A stretch of 64,000 nucleotides of DNA from Patescibacteria group bacterium (GTDB taxonomy: Bacteria > Patescibacteriota > Minisyncoccia > UBA6257 > 2-01-FULL-56-20). Numbering within the stretch: position 1 is the stretch's first letter; each line of letters starts with the position of its first letter. Where the stretch lies: the NCBI GenBank assembly GCA_028865305.1, contig JAGWKM010000001.1, forward strand, positions 1-64,000. The letters are read 5' to 3'. This document shows, one piece after another, positions 8,964-18,610 of this stretch. The notes beneath the pieces were generated by a model. It was given only the letters and a program-made list of their open reading frames with translations. It was not told where the DNA came from and made no database searches. The translations under genes were made by a program, and so were the position numbers.

Positions 8964-9428
8964 CTACCCGTTCAACTCCTCTTTCCTTATTTCTCTTAAG
9001 TGCGCCTGTTTTTTGAGCGCCTCGCGTTTGTCTGATTTTTTCTTGCCGCGGCCAAGGCCGAGTTTTATTTTTATGAAATGATTTTTTAGGTGTGCTTCGA
9101 GCGGCACGAGCACACTGCCTTTTTCCTGAAGCGCTCCGGTCAGTTCCTTTATTTCATTTTTAGTCAGCAAAAGCCGGCGGGACCGATCTTCTTCATAGTT
9201 GCTTGGCGTGTTTTTGGGTTGGTATGGCGGGATGTGCGAGTTTACCAAGAATGCTTCACCCCCGCGGATCAAAATCCGCGCGCCGGCGATCTGAAATTTT
9301 CCTTCTTTCACGCTTTTTACTTCGTACCCGTAGAGTTCGATGCCGGCTTCATATGTCTCAATTATCGAATAATCGAATTGCGCGCGCCGGTTTTCGGCGA
9401 GGATTTTCGATTCCGTTATTTTTTTCAT
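8964..9428 (-). CDS. smpB: SsrA-binding protein SmpB
   Basis: AENRRAQFDYSIIETYEAGIELYGYEVKSVKEGK...; GLGRGKKKSDKRE tail. Confidence 0.97.
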   Translation of the reverse strand: MKKITESKILAENRRAQFDYSIIETYEAGIELYGYEVKSVKEGKFQIAGARILIRGGEAFLVNSHIPPYQPKNTPSNYEEDRSRRLLLTKNEIKELTGALQEKGSVLVPLEAHLKNHFIKIKLGLGRGKKKSDKREALKKQAHLREIRKEELNG

Positions 9429-10087
9429 GCCGTTGCTTTTCCTTCTGACAGGGCAAAGTCATTTGGGAATAGCAGCTGCGTTATTCGCCAGATGCCGTAA
9501 ACAATGAACGGGGCCGCGAACACGTCGATTGAATAGTGTACGTGCGCGAGCAAAACAACAGCTCCGAAGAATATCGTGAGTCCAATAAATATCCGTCTCC
9601 ATGCTTTATTATTCCAGAAAATGAGGGCCGTAAGAAACGGGAGACTGGTGTGGCCAGAGAAGAAAAAGTTGCCCTGGAATGTAAGCAGGTGGTACAAGCT
9701 CCAGCCGGGGTTTTCGGGACCCGGATTTAAACTCGTGGGATAAAGTCCGATGTGGGTCAAACTTGTAAAAAACGCCCGAATAATTATGAAGAGTGCGGCG
9801 GCTTTGATGCCAAAAAGTAGGTGGTTTGGATATAAAATCAAAAGGAGCCAGAAAAGCACCCAAATCAATATGCCTCCCGAAACCACCAAAAAATCAAGAT
9901 TAACGACTGGCAGATGGTCTAAAAAGAGATCTCCGGCGGGTGCTGCTCCTGCTGATTGGACGGAAGAATAATGGCCAACGTTTATTTGGATAAAAAGCGC
10001 TAGGACGATCAGAAAAATTCCCATGTAAAGCGATTGTTTTCTCGCTTGAGTCCAAAATCCGGCCTGGCCGCTTTTGAAAATATTCAT
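9425..10087 (-). CDS. PAP2-like membrane phosphatase
   Basis: FFSGHTSLPFL ... HVHYSIDVFAAP motifs in a polytopic protein. Confidence 0.75.
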   Translation of the reverse strand: MNIFKSGQAGFWTQARKQSLYMGIFLIVLALFIQINVGHYSSVQSAGAAPAGDLFLDHLPVVNLDFLVVSGGILIWVLFWLLLILYPNHLLFGIKAAALFIIIRAFFTSLTHIGLYPTSLNPGPENPGWSLYHLLTFQGNFFFSGHTSLPFLTALIFWNNKAWRRIFIGLTIFFGAVVLLAHVHYSIDVFAAPFIVYGIWRITQLLFPNDFALSEGKATA

Positions 10088-10295
10088 AAAAAGAATTATA
10101 GCAAGAATTTCCGTTTTTTGCCGTCATCTTCGCGGGATAGGATCTGTGCCTCCAAAAATTAAAATTTGCATTAGCTTTTAATAATTTTTTAATCCTTCAA
10201 AATTTGCGCCCCCGGTCATATTTTATCGGATCGAGTTAAATTTTATTTAACAAAGTTCTAAACAAATTATGAACGAAGAATTAAATAAAGATTAA

Positions 10296-11567
10296 TCATT
10301 TCAGCCAGCCGAGATTTTTCATTTTCCGATAAATCCCGGCGTAACCGGCAAGGGTGCCCATAAAATGCTGCGGAATTTTATAGAAACGGGTTCGGGGCGG
10401 TTCGGGGCGGTCGGGGTGAAGGATTTCATGCGCTCCGCCGGCTGTTTTGAATATTTTTGATATTTGAATGATATCGGCGATTGCTTCCGTTTTATATTTT
10501 TCACGAACGGCATCGTTTGGGTGTTCTTGTGCTATTTTTATTTTGACGTAGATGTTTTGCAGAGTGACCCAGGGCCAAATGTAGTGGTTGTGGTATTCAC
10601 CTTGCGGGAAGAGGAAGCGATGAGACCAGTAGATTTGTTTTCGATGGTATGGTGGGTCGAAATTTGCATAGCCTGTTGGCCGTAAAACACGCCTGGCGAG
10701 CGTTTCCTCGACTCTAGCGGCCTCTTTGGCGTCCAAGAGATAAAGAGCGCCAAAAATGGAAGCGACGGTATCCAATCGGCCATCATGTTCTTCGGCTTTG
10801 AAATATCCTTCGGGTGCGTAGAGCTTTTTCAGGATATTGCGGTTAACGGTTTCATATTCTTTTCGGTATTGTTTTGCTTCCTCAATCTGTTTTAATTCCT
10901 CGGCAATATCCGCCATACTTCGCAAACATTCCGCCCACCAGATGTTGATGCCGCCCAACTTACCGTGGCGTTTGATGGTGTCCGCCCAATCAGCATTGTT
11001 TTTGGTGATGATGGCGAGATCGTCCGCCGGATCGGTTTTGGCGCGGAAAAAGTCGACGGCTTTTTGCAATTGGACAAAGTGTTCCTCCGCGAATTTTTTC
11101 CCCTCCGCCGATGATCTGAAAAATTCGCCGACGGCAATCAAAACGACCGGTATGGTGTCCTCTCCGCCGCCGGCATCCTGGCCTTCATAGACCGGCCGTT
11201 CGGTCCGGCTTTTAATTTTGTTAACGAGGACGAAAGCGTGTTTTGCAAGGTGTCGGAATCCTGGCACGAGCTTCAGTTTTTGATATTCGCGCTCGACGCG
11301 GTATGGCAGCATTCCGTTCGGGCGCTGATAGCGGAATATCAGAGCGAGCGATTGTTCAACCGCCTCAGGCCGGACATGTGCGAAGTAATTCCCGGCGGCA
11401 TGAGCCAGGTCGCGTGCCCAGATTTGGTCGTAATAATTGCTTTTCGGATGGGCGGTCGGCGTAATGCCGAATCCCGGTTTGTAGTGCAGGGCAAGCCGGC
11501 CTTCGATTTCGTCGATTAGTTGAAAAACCAATGTTTGGTCGTCGGGCGAAAGCATAAATGTCGTCAC
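10296..11567 (-). CDS. Six-hairpin/GH-type glycosidase-like protein (amylo-alpha-1,6-glucosidase-like)
   Basis: YYDQIWARDLAHAAGNYF, NADWADTIKRHG, YHNHYIWPWVTLQNIY. Confidence 0.65.
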   Translation of the reverse strand: MTTFMLSPDDQTLVFQLIDEIEGRLALHYKPGFGITPTAHPKSNYYDQIWARDLAHAAGNYFAHVRPEAVEQSLALIFRYQRPNGMLPYRVEREYQKLKLVPGFRHLAKHAFVLVNKIKSRTERPVYEGQDAGGGEDTIPVVLIAVGEFFRSSAEGKKFAEEHFVQLQKAVDFFRAKTDPADDLAIITKNNADWADTIKRHGKLGGINIWWAECLRSMADIAEELKQIEEAKQYRKEYETVNRNILKKLYAPEGYFKAEEHDGRLDTVASIFGALYLLDAKEAARVEETLARRVLRPTGYANFDPPYHRKQIYWSHRFLFPQGEYHNHYIWPWVTLQNIYVKIKIAQEHPNDAVREKYKTEAIADIIQISKIFKTAGGAHEILHPDRPEPPRTRFYKIPQHFMGTLAGYAGIYRKMKNLGWLK

Positions 11568-11569
11568 TC

Positions 11570-11785
11570 CTGCCTCCGAGCCTGCCTACCAGCAGGCAGG
11601 CCGGAATCCAGTTTTAGAATATCTAATGTCTAATTAATAATTAATAACGAATGCCCAATGAGAAATGTCCATTGGACATTCTGGCATTAGGCATTCGTTA
11701 TTAATCAGACATTATTAATTAGAAATTTCTCAAACTCTGGATCCCGGGTCAAGCTTGTCTACCGGCAGGCAGCCCCGGGATGACA
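11570..11785. repeat. Dispersed intergenic element, copy 1: GC-rich palindrome caps around an AT-rich heptad-phased hairpin
   Basis: Shares CGAGCCTGCCT...CAGTTTTAGAATATCTAATGTCTAATTAATAATTAATAACGAATG and ATTATTAATTAGAAATTTCTCAAACTCTGGATC with 40730-40955. Confidence 0.9.
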
Positions 11786-11789
11786 GAAT

Positions 11790-12524
11790 TTAAATCACCT
11801 CCAATCTCATGGACAGCTTGGCGGCGATTTTTTTATACGCGTAAAACACGGCTATGACCACGACGATGGCAAACAAAATGAAATACTGGCCGTTTTCGAG
11901 ATAATGCGAGATGGAATCGTACGCGCGGCCGAAGTAATAGCCGAGCGCCATGAAGAGCAGGGTTTTAGGGAGCGCCACGATGAAAGTCATCCAGGTGTAA
12001 TCGCTGACCGGCATTTTGGCTGCGCCGACCATCATCAGGCCGGGCGCGGGTAAGAGCGGCGAAAGCTTGATTGCGGCGAGCGTTTTCTTCGGATGATTCC
12101 TGAGGAGGTGTTCCATTTTTTTCATCCGTTCCCGCGTCAGGCCGATCTTATGGCCGTATTTTTCAACAAAATGCACGCGGCCGAGGTAGCCGATCGCGTA
12201 ATAGATATAGTCGCCGACGAGGTCGCCGAGCACAGAAAGGATGAAGATGATAAAAATATTAAAATAGCCGAGTGCGGCGGCGAAAGCGGCGGCCGAGGTG
12301 ATTACCGGGCCTTCGACCACCATGGCGACGAACATCAAAAGATAACCGGCGGATTTGACCCAGGTAAGCGCGCCGTTGAAAGAGGCGAGATCGGCCGGGA
12401 TGGCGGATTGGACTGCGGCCATACTTTGGGTTGAGGCGTAGTGATAAACATTGAACTGGAGCCCGAAAACGGTTATAAAGCCGACAATAAGCAGAAGAAT
12501 GATGAATTGCGGGCGAAATGTCAT
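11790..12524 (-). CDS. DedA/VTT-domain family membrane protein
   Basis: VEGPVITSAAAFAAALG...GRVHFVEKYGHKIGLTRERMKK; paralog of the divergent neighbour. Confidence 0.85.
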   Translation of the reverse strand: MTFRPQFIILLLIVGFITVFGLQFNVYHYASTQSMAAVQSAIPADLASFNGALTWVKSAGYLLMFVAMVVEGPVITSAAAFAAALGYFNIFIIFILSVLGDLVGDYIYYAIGYLGRVHFVEKYGHKIGLTRERMKKMEHLLRNHPKKTLAAIKLSPLLPAPGLMMVGAAKMPVSDYTWMTFIVALPKTLLFMALGYYFGRAYDSISHYLENGQYFILFAIVVVIAVFYAYKKIAAKLSMRLEVI

Positions 12525-12556
12525 TTTTCATGAGTATAACATGGTAAAATGTAAAA

Positions 12557-13159
12557 ATGCCCGTAATTGATTTCGGCGTGCTCGGCCATTGGGTTATTGG
12601 CAACAGTTATACGCTCCTTTTCATCGCCATGCTTATTGAGGGGCCTGTCGTCACGGCGGCCGGTGCTTTCGGTGCGGCCTTGGGCGCATTAAACCTCTGG
12701 ATTGTTTTCATTCTGTCCATCATTGGCAATCTTCTGCCGGATTTTATGTATTATTTCATCGGTTATTGGGGCCGCGAACAATTTGCCGACAAATACGGCC
12801 ATTATATCGGTCTCACGAAGGATCGGCTGCAGAAAGCGGAAAAAGCGATTTCAAAGCACTCCGGCAAATCGCTTATCGCGATCAAGATGGTTCCGCTTTT
12901 GGCAACGCCGGGCTTGGTTGCTGCCGGGATCACAAAAATGGATTTCCGCAGGTTCACCTGGTGGAGCATCGTGATTACCGTGCCAAGCTCGCTGCTTTAT
13001 CTCGTGATTGGATATTACTTCGGTGCCGCTTACGATCGTTTGGTGCATTATTTAAATATAGGCGGCTATATTATCGCGGCGGCTATCGGCGTGGTGCTTT
13101 TGACGCTGTATTTCCAGAGAAGATTTATGGAGCGTTTTACGAAGGATTTCGAGGAATGA
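12557..13159 (+). CDS. DedA/VTT-domain family membrane protein
   Basis: IEGPVVTAAGAFGAALG...GREQFADKYGHYIGLTKDRLQKAE. Confidence 0.87.
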   Translation: MPVIDFGVLGHWVIGNSYTLLFIAMLIEGPVVTAAGAFGAALGALNLWIVFILSIIGNLLPDFMYYFIGYWGREQFADKYGHYIGLTKDRLQKAEKAISKHSGKSLIAIKMVPLLATPGLVAAGITKMDFRRFTWWSIVITVPSSLLYLVIGYYFGAAYDRLVHYLNIGGYIIAAAIGVVLLTLYFQRRFMERFTKDFEE

Positions 13160-13162
13160 TTT

Positions 13163-13236
13163 ATTTGTCATCCCGCACTTGGTGCGGGATCCACGCTTGG
13201 AAGCATGGATCCCGGTCCGGCGGCCGGGATGACAGA
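13163..13236. repeat. TGTCATCCCG...CGGGATGACA-type intergenic palindrome
   Basis: tgtcatcccgcacttggtgcgggatcc...ggatcccggtccggcggccgggatgacaga; partial relatives near 11750-11785 and 61143-61163. Confidence 0.75.
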
Positions 13237-13243
13237 AAACTCC

Positions 13244-14431
13244 ATGCGCATAGCTTTATTCTCAGATAATTTTTACCCCGAGCTTTCCGGGATTTCCGAT
13301 TCTCTGATTTCTCTCGCGGAGGAGCTCGCTGCGCGCGGGCATCAGATTCATTTTTATGTGCCGAAATATGCACCGGAAGATTACTCCAAGGCGCGCCAGC
13401 CCTATCGCGAACTGGATTTGGGCCCAAACGTGGCGTTTACGCGTTTTGCCGGGATTCCCTTTAAGACCGGCACCGGGCAGGCGCACGGCGTAATTCCCGA
13501 CGGCCTGCGCCATGCCGCCGTCTGTGATTTCAACCCCGACGTGATCCATACGCAAACCTTTTACGGCCTCGGCGTGGAAGCTCTCATCGAAAGCCGCCGG
13601 CTTCGCGTGCCGCTTGTCGGGACCAACCATACCGCCGTCCGGGAATTTCTGCGCTATATGCCAGTGAAGAGCGAGTGGACCGACAACTTGGTTTTGAAGT
13701 ATGTCAATTGGTATTACAGCCAATGTGTTACGGTCACCGCGCCATCGCAGTCGGTGTTCAGGGAAATGAAAGAGAGCGGCTTCAAAAAAGAGGGTATAGC
13801 GCTCTCAAATCCAATCGCAACCGAAGTTTTCAAACCGCTGCGGGACAAGGCCGCCTTGCGGAAGAAATGGCGGGTTGGCAATTCGGCGATTATCCATGCT
13901 GGCCGTTTGGCGAATGAACGCAGTATCGACGTAATGATCCGGGCGCTGCCGCTGGTGCAAAAAGAAATTCCGGAGGCCGAACTGGTTTTGGCTGGTCGCG
14001 GAGCCGATGAGCAGGAATTGCGGGGGCTTGCCGAATCTCTGAAGGTGGGCGGTTCGGTAAAATTCTTGGGATTCATCGACCAGCCGCATTTGGTTGAAGT
14101 CATGAATGTCGGAAAGGTTTTTGCAATTACGAGTACGGCGGACACGCAGAGCATGGTCATGATGCAGGCAATGGCTTGCGGCATCCCGATTGTTGGCGTG
14201 AACGCCCGGGCATTGCCGGAATACATTAATGCTTCCAATGGTTTTGTAGTCGAGCCGGGGGACGCCGCCGCGCTTGCCCGGAAATTGATCGAGGTCTTGC
14301 GAAATCCTGCATTACGGAAAAAATTGGGAGCCGGAGGAAGGAAAATGGCGGTGCAATTTTCCCCGCCGGCAATTGCCGAACGGTGGGAAGAGATCTATAA
14401 AGGCGCAATCCGCAAATTCAAAGAGCGATGA
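13244..14431 (+). CDS. GT4-family glycosyltransferase
   Basis: MRIALFSDNFYPELSGISDSLISLAEELAARGHQ...; STADTQSMVMMQAMACGIPIVG. Confidence 0.9.
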   Translation: MRIALFSDNFYPELSGISDSLISLAEELAARGHQIHFYVPKYAPEDYSKARQPYRELDLGPNVAFTRFAGIPFKTGTGQAHGVIPDGLRHAAVCDFNPDVIHTQTFYGLGVEALIESRRLRVPLVGTNHTAVREFLRYMPVKSEWTDNLVLKYVNWYYSQCVTVTAPSQSVFREMKESGFKKEGIALSNPIATEVFKPLRDKAALRKKWRVGNSAIIHAGRLANERSIDVMIRALPLVQKEIPEAELVLAGRGADEQELRGLAESLKVGGSVKFLGFIDQPHLVEVMNVGKVFAITSTADTQSMVMMQAMACGIPIVGVNARALPEYINASNGFVVEPGDAAALARKLIEVLRNPALRKKLGAGGRKMAVQFSPPAIAERWEEIYKGAIRKFKER

Positions 14432-14577
14432 AAATGAAGATACCCCGCCCTCACGGACGGGGTATCTTCTCCCTCTTCGCCGCCCCGGAGGGGCGGCGTC
14501 CCACCGGCCAAAGCGCCGGCGGGACCAAACTTCATCCGCACCCTTATGGGTGCGGTTTTAAGTTTGGAGAGTGATAA
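14429..14577 (+). ncRNA. Multi-hairpin 3'-UTR/convergent-gene element, copy 1
   Basis: Four stems: AAGATACCCCG../..CGGGGTATCTT; CGCCGCCCC/GGGGCGGCG; GTCCCACCGGC/GCCGGCGGGAC; CCAAACTT..CCGCACCC/GGGTGCGG..AAGTTTGG; near-identical inverted copy at 40082-40228. Confidence 0.85.
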
Positions 14578-14601
14578 AAAAAACGCCCACGCGGGGCGTC
14601 G
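14573..14601 (-). terminator. Terminator for the minus-strand gene 14606-15226
   Basis: Minus strand: ACGCCCCGCGTGGGCGT followed by TTTTTTT. Confidence 0.8.
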
Positions 14602-14605
14602 GAAC

Positions 14606-15226
14606 TCAACCGATCCAGAAATGATTTGCGATTTGCGAGGTAAGGAGCACGCAGCAGATCATGGTTCCCCAGGCGACTGCCCAGAGTCCTGCCGCTTCGC
14701 GGATTATCAGCCGGAATCGGCCTTTTTTTCTGCGAAGCCGGACGCTCAATATCGCGATGCCGAAACTGGCAAAGAACGCTTCCCAGTATTGCGACGGGAC
14801 GCCGAGGAACCAGGCCTGATACATCCAGTGCGGCAAATTTTCCGGACGGAACCGGTGTAATCCCCATGCCGGACTGACCGCATACCAAGCGAGATCTTCG
14901 ATGACGGCAATCCCGATGAAATACACAAGGGATTCGGCGAACTTCCAAAGCGGAATCGGTTCGCGATCGATGAGTCGGAGGAGGGGAATAAGGATAAATC
15001 CCACAAATCCAAACAGCGATAATCCTATGGTGTCGAGTAGGTCGACCGGCCGCCCGAAGTTTGGGAAATAATAAAGGAATTTCACGAAGGGCTTATCGGG
15101 ATTCGGGCGCCAAACCATGGGGAGATCGGTTACGTATGGCGCCTGGCTTACTGCGGCGAACCAGGATGCGAAAAGGAGCGCGAATAAGAACCAAACTGCG
15201 GCTTTCAGTACTGGTTGTATTTTCAA
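14606..15226 (-). CDS. Polytopic membrane protein, function unknown
   Basis: ORF with several hydrophobic segments. Confidence 0.7.
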   Translation of the reverse strand: MKIQPVLKAAVWFLFALLFASWFAAVSQAPYVTDLPMVWRPNPDKPFVKFLYYFPNFGRPVDLLDTIGLSLFGFVGFILIPLLRLIDREPIPLWKFAESLVYFIGIAVIEDLAWYAVSPAWGLHRFRPENLPHWMYQAWFLGVPSQYWEAFFASFGIAILSVRLRRKKGRFRLIIREAAGLWAVAWGTMICCVLLTSQIANHFWIG

Positions 15227-15337
15227 TCACCATGCCTCCATCTTTCCGCAAAATAACCTAAATTCGGATTTTAAGTCAAGTCGGGATGCTTTGACGCATA
15301 TTCTCAAACTGTTAAAAACGTGGTAAAATCAATGCTG

Positions 15338-16219
15338 ATGAAGATCAGCTTTGTTATCCCGGCCCATAACGAAGAAAATTACATCGGTGATTGCTTGGAT
15401 TCGATTTTGCGGGAAAAAAAGGATGCTCCGTGCGATGTCGAGGTGATCGTGGTGGATAACGCTTCAATCGACAGCACGGCGGCGGTTGTTGAAAAATATG
15501 GCTGGGTACGGCTCGTGCGCGAGCCGGAAAAGGGCATTGTGAAGGCCCGCAGGGCCGGGTTTGCGGTTTCGACGGGCGACCTCATTGCGAACGTCGACTC
15601 TGATTCACGGCTCACGCCGGGATGGATCAAAACGGTTTGCGATGAATTTTCGAAAGATCCGAAATTGGTTGGACTATCGGGACCATTCAGATATTACGAT
15701 TTACCTGAGAAGATGGCGCGGTCGATCCGGCGGTTCTATTACATTGCGTTTTGTTTTTACCTCATCAACCGTTTTATCCTGCACATCGGCTCGATGCTGC
15801 AGGGCGGCAATTTTGTCGTGCGGCGCGATGCCTTGGAAAAGATCGGCGGCTATGATACGAACGTTGAATTTTACGGCGAGGATACGAATATCGCCCGGCG
15901 GCTTTACCGCGTAGGCCGCGTGAAATTCACCTTCAAGCTGCCGATGTATTCCTCCGGCCGCCGTTTGGCGCAGGAAGGCGCATGGACGATGGCCTGGCGC
16001 TACGGGATCAATTATTTTTGGATGACGTTTTTCGGCCGGCCGTTCACGAAATCCTCCACTGACATCCGGCTGCAAAACAAAAATAATCCGTATTACGCTC
16101 CAACAAACCGCGCAAAAGAACTAGGCATCAAAACTGCGGCAATCATTTTCTTCTTCGCGGTCGTTTGTGCTCTTTGTTATGGAGTGTACGCGCTTGCGCT
16201 GGTTTTGATGAGCAAATAA
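15338..16219 (+). CDS. GT2-family glycosyltransferase with C-terminal TM segments
   Basis: MKISFVIPAHNEENYIGDCLDSIL...VDNASIDST...ANVDSDSRLTPGW. Confidence 0.92.
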   Translation: MKISFVIPAHNEENYIGDCLDSILREKKDAPCDVEVIVVDNASIDSTAAVVEKYGWVRLVREPEKGIVKARRAGFAVSTGDLIANVDSDSRLTPGWIKTVCDEFSKDPKLVGLSGPFRYYDLPEKMARSIRRFYYIAFCFYLINRFILHIGSMLQGGNFVVRRDALEKIGGYDTNVEFYGEDTNIARRLYRVGRVKFTFKLPMYSSGRRLAQEGAWTMAWRYGINYFWMTFFGRPFTKSSTDIRLQNKNNPYYAPTNRAKELGIKTAAIIFFFAVVCALCYGVYALALVLMSK

Positions 16220-16230
16220 CTACTGCAAAA

Positions 16231-17574
16231 ATGGCCAATAAACTAAAAATATTTTTCCTGCTGCTCGGCGACATTATTGTCCTGTATATTTCGCTTTTCG
16301 CTACGCTCATCATCCGCTACGGCAACGGTTATTACGAAGAGCTTTTAGACCGGCACCTCCTGCCGTTCACCATCGTCTTTATCCCGTGGATCCTTATCTT
16401 TTATATCGCCGGCCTTTATGACCTCCGCCGCCTGCGGAACAATATTGATTTCGTGAAAATGCTCGCGGTCTCGATTTTCGTAAGCGCATTTGTTGCCGTA
16501 TCGCTTTTCTATCTGATACCGGCGTTCGGCATTGCGCCGAAAACGAACCTTTTCATTTTCTTCGTCGTTTTTGCCGTTCTCGAATTGCTCTGGCGGCGGT
16601 TCTTTAACGCAGTCGCTTCGGGTGGCGAAGCGCCTAATCGCGTTTTTCTGGTCGGCAATGGCGCCGCGGCAGAGATCGAGGCGGCCATAAACGCAAACCG
16701 GCAGCTTGGCTATTCGATTGAAGTCCGCATGGACGAAGCGGCGGCGCATCGGGATCCGGCTGCGTTTGAGCGGGCCGTTGCCGATGGCGGCGTCAACCTC
16801 GTCGTCGTGCCGAACCATCTGAAACGCGACGAGCGGCTGGGGGCTGCGCTTTATAAATTGTTTGGGCGCGGTATTTTGGTGACCGACCTCGCCGGTTTTT
16901 ATGAGGCCATCATGCGCAAGGTGCCGCTCGTTGACCTGGAGGAGGCCTGGTTTTTGGAAAATATCGAGGCCACGGCGCGGTTTTATGATCCGCTGAAGCG
17001 GGCTGCTGAGTTCCTGTTTGCGCTTGTTGTCGGTATCGTGCTGTTGCCTGTCGAACTTCTGATCGCGCTTCTCGTAAAGGTCACTTCACGCGGACCGGTT
17101 CTGATCAGGCAGGAACGCGCGGGAAGGCTTGGGAAGGTCTTCAAATTGTACAAATTCCGCAGCATGGTGGCATTATCGCCGAGCGGCATGGCTGAAGTGA
17201 ACGGCGCCCAATGGGCGGCAAAAGACGACAAACGGGTGACACCGCTCGGCAAATTTTTGCGGGCGAGCCATCTCGATGAGCTGCCGCAATTGATCAATAT
17301 CATCCGCGGCGATATTTCCTTCGTCGGCCCTCGCCCCGAGCGTCCGGAAATTGTGGCAAAATTAAAGGAGCAGATTCCGTATTACGAAGTGCGCTTGCTG
17401 GTTGCGCCGGGCGTCACCGGCTGGGCGCAGATCAACCACCGCGCCGATCTCGGTCTCGACGACGTCCGGGAGAAATTACAATACGATATCTATTATCTGA
17501 AGAACCGGTCGGTGTTCCTCGATTGGGCGATCATCTTGCGGACGCTAAAGTCGTTGTTCGTAAACCCGAAGTAA
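16231..17574 (+). CDS. Polyprenyl glycosylphosphotransferase (WbaP/WcaJ-like sugar transferase)
   Basis: KVTSRGPVLIRQERAGRLGKVFKLYKFRSM...LDELPQLINIIRGDISFVGPRPERPE. Confidence 0.95.
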   Translation: MANKLKIFFLLLGDIIVLYISLFATLIIRYGNGYYEELLDRHLLPFTIVFIPWILIFYIAGLYDLRRLRNNIDFVKMLAVSIFVSAFVAVSLFYLIPAFGIAPKTNLFIFFVVFAVLELLWRRFFNAVASGGEAPNRVFLVGNGAAAEIEAAINANRQLGYSIEVRMDEAAAHRDPAAFERAVADGGVNLVVVPNHLKRDERLGAALYKLFGRGILVTDLAGFYEAIMRKVPLVDLEEAWFLENIEATARFYDPLKRAAEFLFALVVGIVLLPVELLIALLVKVTSRGPVLIRQERAGRLGKVFKLYKFRSMVALSPSGMAEVNGAQWAAKDDKRVTPLGKFLRASHLDELPQLINIIRGDISFVGPRPERPEIVAKLKEQIPYYEVRLLVAPGVTGWAQINHRADLGLDDVREKLQYDIYYLKNRSVFLDWAIILRTLKSLFVNPK

Positions 17575-17644
17575 GAGAGGAGAAAGGATAAGGAAGAAGG
17601 AAGAAAGAATGTTTCCCTACTCCTTATACCCTTTTCATTATTCA

Positions 17645-18610
17645 ATGAAAATAATTCTAACGGGCGGAGCGGGCTTCATCGCATCACATGTAGCCGATGC
17701 CTACATCAAAGCCGGCCATACGGTAGTCATTGTCGATAACCTCTCCTCTGGTTCGCGAAGAAATTTGAATGCGAAGGCCAGGTTTTATAAAGCGGATATT
17801 CGTAATTTGCCGGCGCTCCTGCGGATTTTCAAAAAAGAAAAACCGGACGCGGTAAACCATCATGCGGCATTCATCAGCGTGACGGATTCGGTGAAAAAGC
17901 CGGCGGAAACGTTCAATATCAACGCAACGGGAACGCTGAATGTGCTTTTGGCGATGATTGAAGCGCAGCGCCGTCCATCCGCCGGCCGTCGGGCGTTATT
18001 GCGATCCAAATTTATCTTTTCCTCCACCGGTGGCGCAATTTACGGCGATCCCAAGAAATTGCCGGCGACCGAAGCCACGCCAGCCAGCCCGCTTTCGCCT
18101 TACGCGCTCACTAAATTGGTTGATGAAGAATTGGTCAAATATTTTTGTCCGGTGAATGGCATAAGTTATACCATTCTCCGCTATGCGAACGTTTTCGGCC
18201 CGCGGCAAAAAGCGCAGGCGGGCGCGGGTATTTTCCCGATCTTCATGGGCGAAATGCGGCGGGACAGGGCGCCGTATATTTTCGGCAACGGCGGCAAGAC
18301 CCGTGACTATGTCTATGTAGGCGACGTCGCGCGGGCCAACGTGCTTGCACTCGCCCGCGGGGACAACCAAATCATTAACATCGCAACCAACCATCAAGTT
18401 TCCGACCGGGCCGTGTTCGACGCTCTCGCAAATGCATTGCAGTTCAATCAAAACCCTATTTTCAGGCCGAAACGGAAGGGCGAGGTGGAACATATGGCCA
18501 TGAGTTACGCGAAAGCGGAAAAGATGCTCAAATGGAAACCAATGGTATCATTCGAAAATGGCGTCCAAAAAACCGTCCATGCTCCAGAAAATAAAAAACT
18601 TCCTCTTTAG
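17645..18610 (+). CDS. NAD-dependent epimerase (UDP-glucose 4-epimerase-like)
   Basis: MKIILTGGAGFIASHVADAYIKAGHTVVIVDNLSSG; SSTGGAIYG; YALTK. Confidence 0.92.
   Translation: MKIILTGGAGFIASHVADAYIKAGHTVVIVDNLSSGSRRNLNAKARFYKADIRNLPALLRIFKKEKPDAVNHHAAFISVTDSVKKPAETFNINATGTLNVLLAMIEAQRRPSAGRRALLRSKFIFSSTGGAIYGDPKKLPATEATPASPLSPYALTKLVDEELVKYFCPVNGISYTILRYANVFGPRQKAQAGAGIFPIFMGEMRRDRAPYIFGNGGKTRDYVYVGDVARANVLALARGDNQIINIATNHQVSDRAVFDALANALQFNQNPIFRPKRKGEVEHMAMSYAKAEKMLKWKPMVSFENGVQKTVHAPENKKLPL

Noticed and set aside
13163-13236. TCATCCCG..CGGGATGA palindrome as a novel element
   Set aside because: This kind of GGGATGAC intergenic palindrome is widespread in bacterial genomes; listed as a feature only.
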